Origin: Pseudarthrobacter enclensis
GTDB lineage: Bacteria; Actinomycetota; Actinomycetes; Actinomycetales; Micrococcaceae
Reading direction: 5' to 3'
DNA length: 64,000 bases
Assembly (NCBI RefSeq): GCF_030811655.1
Contig: NZ_JAUSRE010000007.1
Coordinates: forward strand, 62,001-126,000
The notes below the pieces were generated by a model. That model saw only the letters and a list, made by a program, of their open reading frames with translations, did no database searches and was not told the origin of the DNA. The translations under genes and the position numbers were made by a program. This document shows, piece after piece, positions 8,395-15,586 of this stretch. Within the stretch, counting starts at the first letter, position 1. The number at the start of each line of letters is the position of its first letter.

Positions 8395-9027
8395 CTATTT
8401 CTTGACGGCCACCAGCAGGCCGTCGCCGGTGGGAAGCATCGCCGAGGACAGCCGGTCGTCGTCGCGGATTGCCTTCCCCACCTGCCGGAGGGTCACCGTG
8501 TTGGGCTCGCGGCCGGCCGGATTGGCCACCTTGTCCTTGTCCAGTGCGTCGTTGATGACCAGCAGCCCCGCGCGCTTGAGCAGCCGGACGGCCTGCTCCA
8601 CGTAGCCGGGCAGCCCGGGCTTGTCGGCGTCGATGAAGACAAGGTCGTACGCGCCGTCAGTGAGCCGGGGCAGGACGTCGCCGGCGCGGCCCGAGATGGT
8701 GCGGGTACGGTTGGCAGGGCTGCCGGCCTCCGCGAACGCTTCGCGGGCTGCCCTCAGGTGCTCAACGTCCACGTCGATGGTGGTCAGGACTGCGTGCGGA
8801 CCCAGGCCCCGCAGCAGGCAGACGCCCGAGACGCCGGCGCCGGTGCCGATTTCCACGGCGGTCTGGGCCTTGGACGCAGCAGCGAGCACGGTGAGGACCG
8901 CACCCACGCCGGGGCTGATGGCGCTGACGCCGAGTTCGAATGACCGTTCCCGGGCCCGAAGCATAACCTCATCCTCAGCGGGCAGATCTTCTGAATAGGA
9001 CCAGCTGCTGGACTTGTCGGCGCTCAT
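8395..9027 (-). CDS. O-methyltransferase, SAM-dependent (Rv1220c-like)
   Basis: Class I methyltransferase of the catechol/caffeoyl-CoA O-methyltransferase family, 210 residues. Motifs are VEIGTGAGVSGVCLL (SAM loop), TTIDVDVEHLRAAR (acidic ribose-binding residue) and YDLVFIDADKPG (metal/catalytic Asp). The frame could extend 53 codons upstream, but that stretch is unlike the family, so the ATG at 9025-9027 (SADKSSSWSYSEDLPAEDEV) is used. It sits next to sigE as in Mycobacterium. The methyl acceptor is unknown. Confidence 0.86.
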   Translation of the reverse strand: MSADKSSSWSYSEDLPAEDEVMLRARERSFELGVSAISPGVGAVLTVLAAASKAQTAVEIGTGAGVSGVCLLRGLGPHAVLTTIDVDVEHLRAAREAFAEAGSPANRTRTISGRAGDVLPRLTDGAYDLVFIDADKPGLPGYVEQAVRLLKRAGLLVINDALDKDKVANPAGREPNTVTLRQVGKAIRDDDRLSSAMLPTGDGLLVAVKK

Positions 9028-9256
9028 GGAATATCGCTTTCTGGGCGTAAAGGGGGAATGTCTCCTCAAGCCTACTGTGTCCGGCCCGGCAGCCTCGGGA
9101 AGCAGCCGTTGCGCCCAAGGCGGAAGTTGGCCGCCGGTCAGGAAATTCCCAGCGAAGTTTGACATGATTAATATCCGCTCATCCAAAAGGTGACCGGCGC
9201 CGAATCAGAGATGTCAACAGTATCCGGGCGTTAGCATTCCACGAGGGGAGTGGACG

Positions 9257-9871
9257 ATGTCATCTTCAGTTGTGGCACCTGTCCCTGCAGTAAACAATCC
9301 CGATGATGAGTGGGTCCGTCCCACCTGGGAAGAAGTGGTCACCAACCATTCCGCGAAGGTCTACCGGCTTGCCTACCGCCTTACCGGAAACAAATTCGAC
9401 GCCGAGGACCTCACCCAGGAAGTGTTCGTCCGCGTCTTCCGTTCCCTGGACAACTTCAAGCCGGGAACGCTGGACGGCTGGTTGCACCGGATCACCACAA
9501 ACCTGTTCCTTGACCAGGCCCGGCGCAAGACCCGCATCCGGTTCGACGCACTGGCGGAAGACGCGGAGTCCCGTCTCCCCGGCCGTGAGCCCGGTCCGGA
9601 GCAAAGCTTTGAGCTGAACAACCTGGACCTGGACGTCCAGGCCGCGCTGGAGGAACTTCCGCCGGACTTCCGCGCAGCGGTGGTCCTGTGCGACCTGGAA
9701 GGGCTGTCCTACGACGAAGTCGCCGAGGCTCTTGGCGTCAAACTGGGCACGGTCCGTTCGCGCATCCACCGTGGCCGCACGATGCTGCGGGAGAAGCTGG
9801 CCCACCGCGACCCGCGCCCGCAGCAGCCCCGCCGCAAGCTTTCGATGCCCCGCATCGCCGGCATCCTCTGA
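9257..9871 (+). CDS. sigE: ECF RNA polymerase sigma factor, SigE type
   Basis: Extracytoplasmic-function sigma-70 factor, 204 residues. Region 2 is seen as KVYRLAYRLTGNKFDAEDL and TQEVFVRVFRSLDNF. Region 4 is LEELPPDFRAAVVLCDLEGL with the helix-turn-helix YDEVAEALGVKLGTVRSRIH. A GAGGGGAG ribosome binding site lies 7 nt before the ATG. The next gene encodes the anti-sigma factor, 7 nt downstream, and then tatB and mrp follow as in Mycobacterium sigE-rseA-tatB-mrp. It probably governs an envelope-stress regulon. Confidence 0.92.
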   Translation: MSSSVVAPVPAVNNPDDEWVRPTWEEVVTNHSAKVYRLAYRLTGNKFDAEDLTQEVFVRVFRSLDNFKPGTLDGWLHRITTNLFLDQARRKTRIRFDALAEDAESRLPGREPGPEQSFELNNLDLDVQAALEELPPDFRAAVVLCDLEGLSYDEVAEALGVKLGTVRSRIHRGRTMLREKLAHRDPRPQQPRRKLSMPRIAGIL

Positions 9872-9878
9872 ACGGCGC

Positions 9879-10763
9879 ATGAGGTCCCAGTTTCCTTTCG
9901 GCGGCAGGCATCAGCGCACCGGCAGCCACCTCGAGGCCTGCCAGGAGTGTGCTGCCACCGTCCGCCGGGAACGGCAGTACATCGAGCGTCTCCGGGACGC
10001 TCCCATTCCGCCTGCCAGTGATGACCTCACGGCCCGGCTGCTGGCCCGCACCCACCATCTGGCTGCACAGGAGCCGGTGCCCCCGCAACAGGGCGGTCCG
10101 TCCCGGGTGGCTGCCCGGGCGCTGGCGCTGACCGCGGGCGGAACGGTGGCTGCCGCCGGGGTGCTGGCCGTCGGTGCGTTTACGGCGGCCGGGGATCCCG
10201 GTTCGGGCGCTGCAGGGGACAGCGACGCCGCCTTCTCGCACGTCTCGTCACAAACCCCCGCCGACGGCCGGACGTTGACCGATGCGCAACTGGCCACCCT
10301 CCGCTCCGACGGGTGGGCTTGCCCGGAACTGCAGTCCATGGGGTTCCACCTGGAGACGGCCAAGGCGCTGATAGTCAATGGCCAGCCGGCCGTGGAGCTG
10401 CGGCTCACCGATGGCTCCCATCACGCCACCATTACTGAGGAGCACCCGGTGCAGGCCTCAGCCCAGGCCCCGCAGGCGGGAGATGCACAGCCACAACCCC
10501 AGGGAGAAGGCATCCATCAGGAGTGGGACGGCACCAACCGGGCAGCCACCTACCGGACAGCCGGCCTCACCATCACCTACCGTTCCGACCTTCCTGCCGG
10601 CGTGTCCGACGATGCCCTGCCCATCCTCAAGCGCATGGCCGACACCGCCGCGGAGGGGGTGGCGGCGGCCGTTCCGGACTCGACTGATGGGCAGGGCGCC
10701 GAACCCCTGGAGAGCCGGCTCGAGCGCGGATTCACAAAGATCGCGGGGCTGTTCTCCCGGTGA
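9879..10763 (+). CDS. Anti-sigma factor with zinc-finger motif and external domain
   Basis: Predicted membrane-spanning anti-sigma factor for the SigE-like protein upstream; 294 residues. A zinc-binding anti-sigma motif HLEACQEC (H-x3-C-x2-C) lies very near the N-terminus (residues 17-24), which is shorter than usual for this domain. A single membrane helix follows (about residues 85-107, ALALTAGGTVAAAGVLAVGA), then an outward-facing domain of about 185 residues. An rseA-like function is inferred from its position. No strong ribosome binding site is seen, so coupling to sigE translation is likely. Confidence 0.8.
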   Translation: MRSQFPFGGRHQRTGSHLEACQECAATVRRERQYIERLRDAPIPPASDDLTARLLARTHHLAAQEPVPPQQGGPSRVAARALALTAGGTVAAAGVLAVGAFTAAGDPGSGAAGDSDAAFSHVSSQTPADGRTLTDAQLATLRSDGWACPELQSMGFHLETAKALIVNGQPAVELRLTDGSHHATITEEHPVQASAQAPQAGDAQPQPQGEGIHQEWDGTNRAATYRTAGLTITYRSDLPAGVSDDALPILKRMADTAAEGVAAAVPDSTDGQGAEPLESRLERGFTKIAGLFSR

Positions 10764-10819
10764 TGCGCACTGTTGCTCCGTCCGCCGGACGGAAATCGTC
10801 ACTCCGGGCCCGGAGAGGG

Positions 10820-10825
10820 TAATCT
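10820..10825 (+). promoter_or_regulatory. -10 box of tatB, leaderless-type
   Basis: TAATCT, 7 nt before the tatB GTG. tatB could therefore be transcribed separately from sigE-rseA. Confidence 0.45.
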
Positions 10826-10832
10826 TCCTAAA

Positions 10833-11237
10833 GTGTTTGGAATCAACGGCCCGGAGTTCATCGTTCTGCTGATCATTGGTGTGCTGGTGATCGGCCCCCA
10901 GCGGCTGCCCGAATACACCCAGAAGCTGGCAAACCTGGTCAAGGAAGTCCGCCGCATGGCCAATGGCGCGCGGGAACAGATCAAGGAAGAAGTAGGCATC
11001 GACATCGATGATGTCGACTGGAAGAAATACGATCCCCGCCAGTATGATCCCCGGCGCATCATCAAGGAAGCACTGCTCGACGACGACACCAAGCCGGTCA
11101 GCGCAGGCGCACCGGCCGCCGTGGCCGCCGTTTCCGGTGCCGCCGCAGCCGCCGAGTCTGCTTCCAAACGGCCGGAAAGGGTTGTGCAGCGGCTCGCGCC
11201 GGGCGAGACCGCCCCGTTCGACACCGAAGCCACCTAG
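10833..11237 (+). CDS. tatB: Sec-independent translocase subunit TatB
   Basis: Subunit of the twin-arginine translocase that receives folded substrates from TatC. Its 134 residues start with the family signature FGINGPEFIVLLIIGVLVIG (one membrane helix), then the hinge GPQRLPEY and an amphipathic helix with basic residues. The tail is Ala-rich. The GTG at 10833 is chosen because the conserved protein begins there (FGINGPEF) and a TAATCT box stands 7 nt upstream. Position after sigE-rseA matches Mycobacterium. Confidence 0.9.
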   Translation: MFGINGPEFIVLLIIGVLVIGPQRLPEYTQKLANLVKEVRRMANGAREQIKEEVGIDIDDVDWKKYDPRQYDPRRIIKEALLDDDTKPVSAGAPAAVAAVSGAAAAAESASKRPERVVQRLAPGETAPFDTEAT

Positions 11238-11244
11238 GGGGCAC

Positions 11245-12402
11245 TCAGCGGGGCTGCAACCCCAGCTTCATTCCAGCGAGACCGCGCGGTTTAGCTGCCA
11301 GCTGCCCTGCGATTCCTGCCAGCGCAGCCGCTCCCGCCGCTTCCGGGCGCCCCAGGACGATGGGAACGCCTGTGTCTCCGCCCTCGCGCAGCTGGATGTC
11401 CAGGGGAATCTGGCCGAGCAACGGTACTTCGGCGCCAACAGTGCTGCTGAGGCGCTCGGTGAGTACCGCCCCGCCGCCGCTTCCGAACAACTCCATCCTG
11501 CCGCCGTCGGGCATTTCCAGGTAGGACATGTTCTCGATGACCCCTGCAATGGTTTGTCCCGTCTGGGTGGCGATGGCGCCGGCGCGTTCCGCGACGTCCG
11601 CGGCCGCCGCCTGGGGCGTGGTGACCACCAGGATTTCCGCCTTGGGCAGCAGCTGCGCCACGGAAATTGCGATGTCACCGGTACCCGGGGGGAGATCCAG
11701 GAACAAGGCATCCAGGTCCCCGAAATAGACGTCGGTGAGGAACTGCTCCAAGGCGCGGTGCAGCATGGGGCCGCGCCAGGCAACGGGCTTGTTGCCGGAG
11801 ACAAACATGCCGATGGAGATGACCTTGACACCGTAAGCCACCGGCGGAAGGATCATGTCGTCCACCTGGGTGGGTTTTTGCGTGATGCCCATGAGCGCAG
11901 GGACGGAGAAGCCGTACACATCTGCGTCCACGATGCCCACGCGCAGTCCCTGGGCAGCCAGTGCGCAGGCAAGGTTGACTGTCACCGACGACTTGCCGAC
12001 CCCGCCCTTGCCGCTGGCCACCGCGTAGACCTTGGTGAGCGAATCGGGCTCGTTGAACGGAATCCGGCGTTGGCCGCCCGCGCCGCGCAGCTTCTCCTTG
12101 AGGGCGTCGCGCTGCGCCTGGTCCATCACCTTGAGCTCCACATGCACGTCGGTGACACCGGGAACCGCCATAAGGGCGTTCCTGGAGTCGGTGGTGATGG
12201 TGTCGCGCAGGGGGCAGCCGGCAATGGTGAGCAGCACCGCCAGGGTGACCTTGCCGTCGCCGGAAACCCTGACAGACTCCACCATGCCCAGTTCGGTGAT
12301 GGGGCGGCGGAGCTCGGGGTCGATGACCGTGGCCAGGGCTTCTTCGATGGCCTGGTGCTGCGGGGATCCGTTGGCTGCTGCGGGATCGGTGGGGGCGCTC
12401 AT
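11245..12402 (-). CDS. mrp: Mrp/ApbC-family P-loop ATPase, Fe-S carrier
   Basis: Cytosolic iron-sulfur cluster carrier/assembly ATPase, 385 residues. An N-terminal MIP18/DUF59 domain (residues about 15-105, LATVIDPELRRPITELGMV) is followed by the Mrp domain with deviant Walker A SGKGGVGKSS, Walker B-like VGIVDADVYG and LFLDLPPGTGD. The CxxC cluster-binding pair known from E. coli ApbC is absent: the matching stretch NMSYLEMPDGGRMELFG has no cysteine. Convergent with tatB, 7 nt apart. Confidence 0.9.
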   Translation of the reverse strand: MSAPTDPAAANGSPQHQAIEEALATVIDPELRRPITELGMVESVRVSGDGKVTLAVLLTIAGCPLRDTITTDSRNALMAVPGVTDVHVELKVMDQAQRDALKEKLRGAGGQRRIPFNEPDSLTKVYAVASGKGGVGKSSVTVNLACALAAQGLRVGIVDADVYGFSVPALMGITQKPTQVDDMILPPVAYGVKVISIGMFVSGNKPVAWRGPMLHRALEQFLTDVYFGDLDALFLDLPPGTGDIAISVAQLLPKAEILVVTTPQAAAADVAERAGAIATQTGQTIAGVIENMSYLEMPDGGRMELFGSGGGAVLTERLSSTVGAEVPLLGQIPLDIQLREGGDTGVPIVLGRPEAAGAAALAGIAGQLAAKPRGLAGMKLGLQPR

Positions 12403-12465
12403 GGAAGAGCCTCGGCTTTCATGCGGTTGGGGCTGCCGGCCGGCGGATGCTGTGCGGTTTGCCGG

Positions 12466-13158
12466 TCATTGGGCAGAGTGGCCGGGCTTGACCCGTGGAA
12501 TCTGCTGCGTGCGGGGGTTGCGTTGCCGGTCCCGTTGCTCGCGCAGCCTGTCCCTGACCTTGTCGCGCGGGGATTCGTGCGAACCGGGGCCAGAGTCCTC
12601 ATGCGTCCGCAGTTCCTCCTGCGCTTCCAGCAGGTCCTCGAGGAGCGACCGGAGTTCGGCCCGGACGTAATCACGGGTGGCCACTTCCCGCAGGGCGATC
12701 CGCAGGGAGGCAAGCTCCCGCGTGAGGTATTCGGTGTCGGAGAGATTGCGTTCGGCGCGCTGGCGGTCCTGCTGCAGGGAGACGCGGTCGCGGTCATCCT
12801 GACGGTTCTGCGCCAGCAGCAGGAGGGGCGCCGCGTATGAGGCCTGCAGCGACAGCATGAGGGTCAGCAGCGTGAACCCAAGGTCCCGCGAGTCGAACTG
12901 CCATTCGGCCGGGGCCCAGGTGTTCCAGCCCAGCCAGAAGATGCAGAAGATCGTCATGTAGACCAGGAACTGGGGCGTGCCCATGAACCGGGCAAAGGCC
13001 TCGGTGGCGTGTCCGAAGGCATCCGGGTCGGGCCGGAACGCGGGCAGGATCCGTTGCCGGCCGCTCAGGGGCGTGTCCAGGCTGCCTCTTGATTCCGCTT
13101 TGGCCAGGTTCCGCTGGTTGGGATTCTTCGGGGCACTGATATCAGCCAATGCGGCCAC
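12466..13158 (-). CDS. DUF1003 membrane protein
   Basis: 230 residues. The central DUF1003 core has two adjacent membrane helices: MTIFCIFWLGWNTWAP and a second beginning LGFTLLTLMLSLQASYAAPL. A coiled, highly charged C-terminus rich in Arg/Glu follows (LLAQNRQDDRDRVSLQQDRQ). Function is unknown. The GTG start lies inside the end of the MgtE_N/CBS gene (17-bp overlap), so the two are co-expressed. The same pairing occurs near mrp in mycobacteria (Rv1231c/Rv1232c region). Confidence 0.85.
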   Translation of the reverse strand: MAALADISAPKNPNQRNLAKAESRGSLDTPLSGRQRILPAFRPDPDAFGHATEAFARFMGTPQFLVYMTIFCIFWLGWNTWAPAEWQFDSRDLGFTLLTLMLSLQASYAAPLLLLAQNRQDDRDRVSLQQDRQRAERNLSDTEYLTRELASLRIALREVATRDYVRAELRSLLEDLLEAQEELRTHEDSGPGSHESPRDKVRDRLREQRDRQRNPRTQQIPRVKPGHSAQ

Positions 13159-14425
13159 CGAGCTTTCTTATCGGGGCTTCGCCATCATGGGCGCGCCAGT
13201 CGTCCGGCAACAAATGATCCAATACGTCATCAACAGTCACCGCCCCCACAAGCCGGCCGGCGTCATTAACCACCGGGAGGGAGTTCAGGTTATAAGTGGC
13301 CAGGGTCCGCGCCACTTCGCTGATATGGGCCTGGTCGGACAACGGCTCGAGGTTCTTGTCCACGAGGTTTCCCAGTGCTTCGAACGGCGGGAAACGCAGC
13401 AGCTGCTGGATGTGCACCACGCCGAGGAACCGGCCCGTGGGCGTCTCCAGCGGCGGCCGGGCAATGAAGATGGACGACGCGAGGGCCGGGGAGAGTTCCT
13501 CCCGCCGGACGTGCGCCAGGGCTTCAGCCACCGTGGCTTCCGGCGGAAGGATGACCGGGACAGGCGTCATGAGGCCGCCCGCGGTGTCCTCGTCGTATTC
13601 GAGCAGGCGGCGGACGTCCTCGGCGCCTTCGGGTTCCATGAGCTGGAGCAGTTCCTCGGCCTGGGCCGAGGGGAGTTCACCGAGGAGGTCGGCAGCGTCG
13701 TCCGGATCCATCTCCTCCAGGACGTCGGCGGCGCGCTGGACATCCAGGGCGGAAAGAATCTCCACCTGGTCGTCCTCGGGAAGTTCCTGCAGCACGTCCG
13801 CCAGGCGTTCGTCCTGCAGTTCGCTGGCGACCTCGAACCGGCGTTTGTCGCTCATCTCCTGCAGGGCCTCGGCGAAGTCCGCGGGTTTGAGGTCCTCGTG
13901 GTTGGCCACGAACTGGGTGGCGGCCTGGGGTTCGGTCTTCTGGCCCTGAAGGGCGTCGGCCCAGTCAATGATCAGGGTTTCGTTGCGGCGCAGGCGGCTC
14001 AAGGGGGACAGCGAATGGCCGCGCCGGACGAAGAGCTTGCTGACGAACCAGTCGCGCGAGCGGTGCTGGTCTATGGCAATGTCCTCGATGGTGGCGTCGC
14101 CGCTGCCGTCGCGAAGGGTGACGCGGCGGTCGAACATTTCGGCCACCACCAGGGTTTCCGCCCCGCGCTGTTCGAACCGGCGCAGGTTGACCAGGCCCGT
14201 GCAGATGATCTGGGTCTGGTCGATGGAGGTGATGCGGGTCATGGGTACGAAGACGCGCTTTTTACCGGGGACTTCCACCACGATGCCCACCACATGCGGG
14301 GGTCCCTGGGTTCCGCGGGACAGCACAACAACGTCGCGCAGCCGGCCCAGCCGGTCGCCCAGCGGGTCGAAGACGTCGAGGCCCAGGAGGCGTGCCACGA
14401 AGACGCGTGTAGGTGTTGTACTCAC
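13142..14425 (-). CDS. MgtE N-terminal/CBS-domain protein without membrane channel
   Basis: About 427 residues. Order of domains: an N-terminal PRC-barrel-like region (VFDPLGDRLGRLRDVVVLS), a second beta-rich unit, a helical MgtE_N domain (LADVLQELPEDDQVEILSAL repeats) and two CBS motifs near the C-terminus (LPPEATVAEALAHVR; INSLPVVNDAGRLVGAVTVDDVLDHLL-type end). The five-helix MgtE channel is missing, so it looks like a soluble Mg2+ or nucleotide sensor rather than a transporter. The second of two adjacent GTG codons is used, because TAGCCT stands 6 nt before it. Homologue of Rv1232c. Confidence 0.83.
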   Translation of the reverse strand: MSTTPTRVFVARLLGLDVFDPLGDRLGRLRDVVVLSRGTQGPPHVVGIVVEVPGKKRVFVPMTRITSIDQTQIICTGLVNLRRFEQRGAETLVVAEMFDRRVTLRDGSGDATIEDIAIDQHRSRDWFVSKLFVRRGHSLSPLSRLRRNETLIIDWADALQGQKTEPQAATQFVANHEDLKPADFAEALQEMSDKRRFEVASELQDERLADVLQELPEDDQVEILSALDVQRAADVLEEMDPDDAADLLGELPSAQAEELLQLMEPEGAEDVRRLLEYDEDTAGGLMTPVPVILPPEATVAEALAHVRREELSPALASSIFIARPPLETPTGRFLGVVHIQQLLRFPPFEALGNLVDKNLEPLSDQAHISEVARTLATYNLNSLPVVNDAGRLVGAVTVDDVLDHLLPDDWRAHDGEAPIRKLGGRIG

Positions 14426-14431
14426 CACTAC

Positions 14432-14437
14432 AGGCTA
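14432..14437 (-). promoter_or_regulatory. -10 box of the MgtE_N/CBS gene
   Basis: TAGCCT on the minus strand, exactly 6 nt before the GTG at 14425 and only 3 nt before the GTG at 14428. This spacing selects the inner start codon. Confidence 0.45.
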
Positions 14438-14502
14438 CCGAGTCTGCTCTCTTTTAGCTGAATTTACAGGCAGCATCCACCTCGATGGGCAAGAATGGGG
14501 TT

Positions 14503-15492
14503 ATGTCGAACATATTTGGTGCACCCAGGGCCGGCTCTCCGAACGGTCCGGACGATGCCCGGGCTGTTCCCACCGGTGACACCGTTGGCTCTTACACCTC
14601 TTACCTCGACGCCCAAAAGGCGGTTGACTACCTGGCGGACCAGCAGTTTCCGGTCCAGTTGGTGTCCATCGTGGGTAACGAGCTCAAGATGGTTGAGCGG
14701 GTCACGGGGCGCCTGAGCTACCCGCGGGTGGCCCTGTCGGGGGCACTGAGCGGTATGTGGTTCGGCCTGTTCGTAGGCGTCATGCTCTCCTTCTTCGCGC
14801 CGTCACCGGGCTACTTTTCCATCATGACCTCGGTGCTCATGGGTGCGGCATTCTTCATGCTCTTCGGCATCGTCACCTACGCCATGCAGCGCGGCAAGCG
14901 GGACTTCACCTCCACCAGCCAGGTCGTGGCAACCAGCTATGACGTCATCGTGGCCCCGGAGGCAGCCCATGAGGCCCGCCGCCTGCTGCAGCAGCTGCCC
15001 ATGTCCCGTTCCGACGCGGCATCCGGCCACGGCCCCTACACGCAAAGCGACTACTACAACCAGCCGTACCAGCAGCAGCACCCGCAGCAGCAGGGCCAGG
15101 GTCCCGCCCGCCCGGCTGGCTGGAACGATCCGTACGGCCAGCGGTCCTCCGGCTCCTCGGCCCATGACGGCCCAGGGCAGGACGGATCAGCGCAGGACGG
15201 CCCGGCGCAGGACGGATCAGGGCAGGACGGGCATGGTTACCCGGTCGACGGCGGGCAGCACCAGCAGGCGCCCCAGCCTGTCCGTTCGGTCCGCTACCCG
15301 GATCTGCCGGACGGCCGGCCGCAATATGGCGTCCGGCTCCCGCAGGGCCCGGCTGCCGACGCCGGTAAGCCGGGAGCGGGACACAGCGCAGGAAACGCTC
15401 CCGGGCCCCAGCCGCATGACGGCACGGAACACCCCGCAGACCAGAAGTATGGACCCGACGGGGACCAGAACCAGGGCGGACACCGTCACTAG
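14503..15492 (+). CDS. General-stress-type membrane protein with QDG-repeat tail
   Basis: 329 residues. The N-terminal half matches the general stress protein 17M-like family: VGSYTSYLDAQKAVDYLAD and PVQLVSIVGNELKMVERV, then a two-helix membrane hairpin (LSGMWFGLFVGVMLSFF and SVLMGAAFFMLFGIVTYAM). The second half is hydrophilic and low-complexity, rich in Gln, Gly and Pro, with four tandem 5-residue QDG repeats. The ATG at 14503 is favoured over one six codons earlier because GGGG lies just upstream. Rv1234-like; function unknown. Confidence 0.78.
   Translation: MSNIFGAPRAGSPNGPDDARAVPTGDTVGSYTSYLDAQKAVDYLADQQFPVQLVSIVGNELKMVERVTGRLSYPRVALSGALSGMWFGLFVGVMLSFFAPSPGYFSIMTSVLMGAAFFMLFGIVTYAMQRGKRDFTSTSQVVATSYDVIVAPEAAHEARRLLQQLPMSRSDAASGHGPYTQSDYYNQPYQQQHPQQQGQGPARPAGWNDPYGQRSSGSSAHDGPGQDGSAQDGPAQDGSGQDGHGYPVDGGQHQQAPQPVRSVRYPDLPDGRPQYGVRLPQGPAADAGKPGAGHSAGNAPGPQPHDGTEHPADQKYGPDGDQNQGGHRH
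15175..15234 (+). repeat. Four tandem 15-bp repeats inside the stress-protein gene
   Basis: Units at 15175, 15190, 15205 and 15220 share gcaggacgg and encode GQDGS/AQDGP/AQDGS/GQDGH. The reading frame is kept, so unit number could vary between strains without breaking the protein. Confidence 0.8.
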
Positions 15493-15528
15493 CACGACGG
15501 GGCCGTAAGCTTCCTGCCCCGTAACGAA

Positions 15529-15569
15529 GAGCGGGACCGCTGGAGTGAATCCGGCGGTCCCGCTCTTTT
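15529..15569 (+). terminator. Rho-independent terminator after the stress-protein gene
   Basis: 12-bp perfect stem (15529-15540 with 15554-15565), 13-nt loop, then TTTT. It lies between this gene and the convergent aminopeptidase gene. Confidence 0.85.
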
Positions 15570-15586
15570 CGTCATCCCGTTGGGCG

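Noticed and set aside
9028..9186. 53-codon N-terminal extension of the O-methyltransferase
   Set aside because: It is not like the family, and the conserved protein starts at 9027.
11008..12840. 610-codon open frame opposite mrp and DUF1003
   Set aside because: High-GC shadow frame: no family motifs, low-complexity composition, and it covers two well-supported minus-strand genes.
12977..14461. 494-codon plus-strand frame
   Set aside because: Antisense to the MgtE_N/CBS gene, whose domains and promoter box are clear. The translated text has no recognisable domain.
15175..15234. Possible CRISPR repeats
   Set aside because: Contiguous 15-bp units without spacers, in frame within a coding gene.
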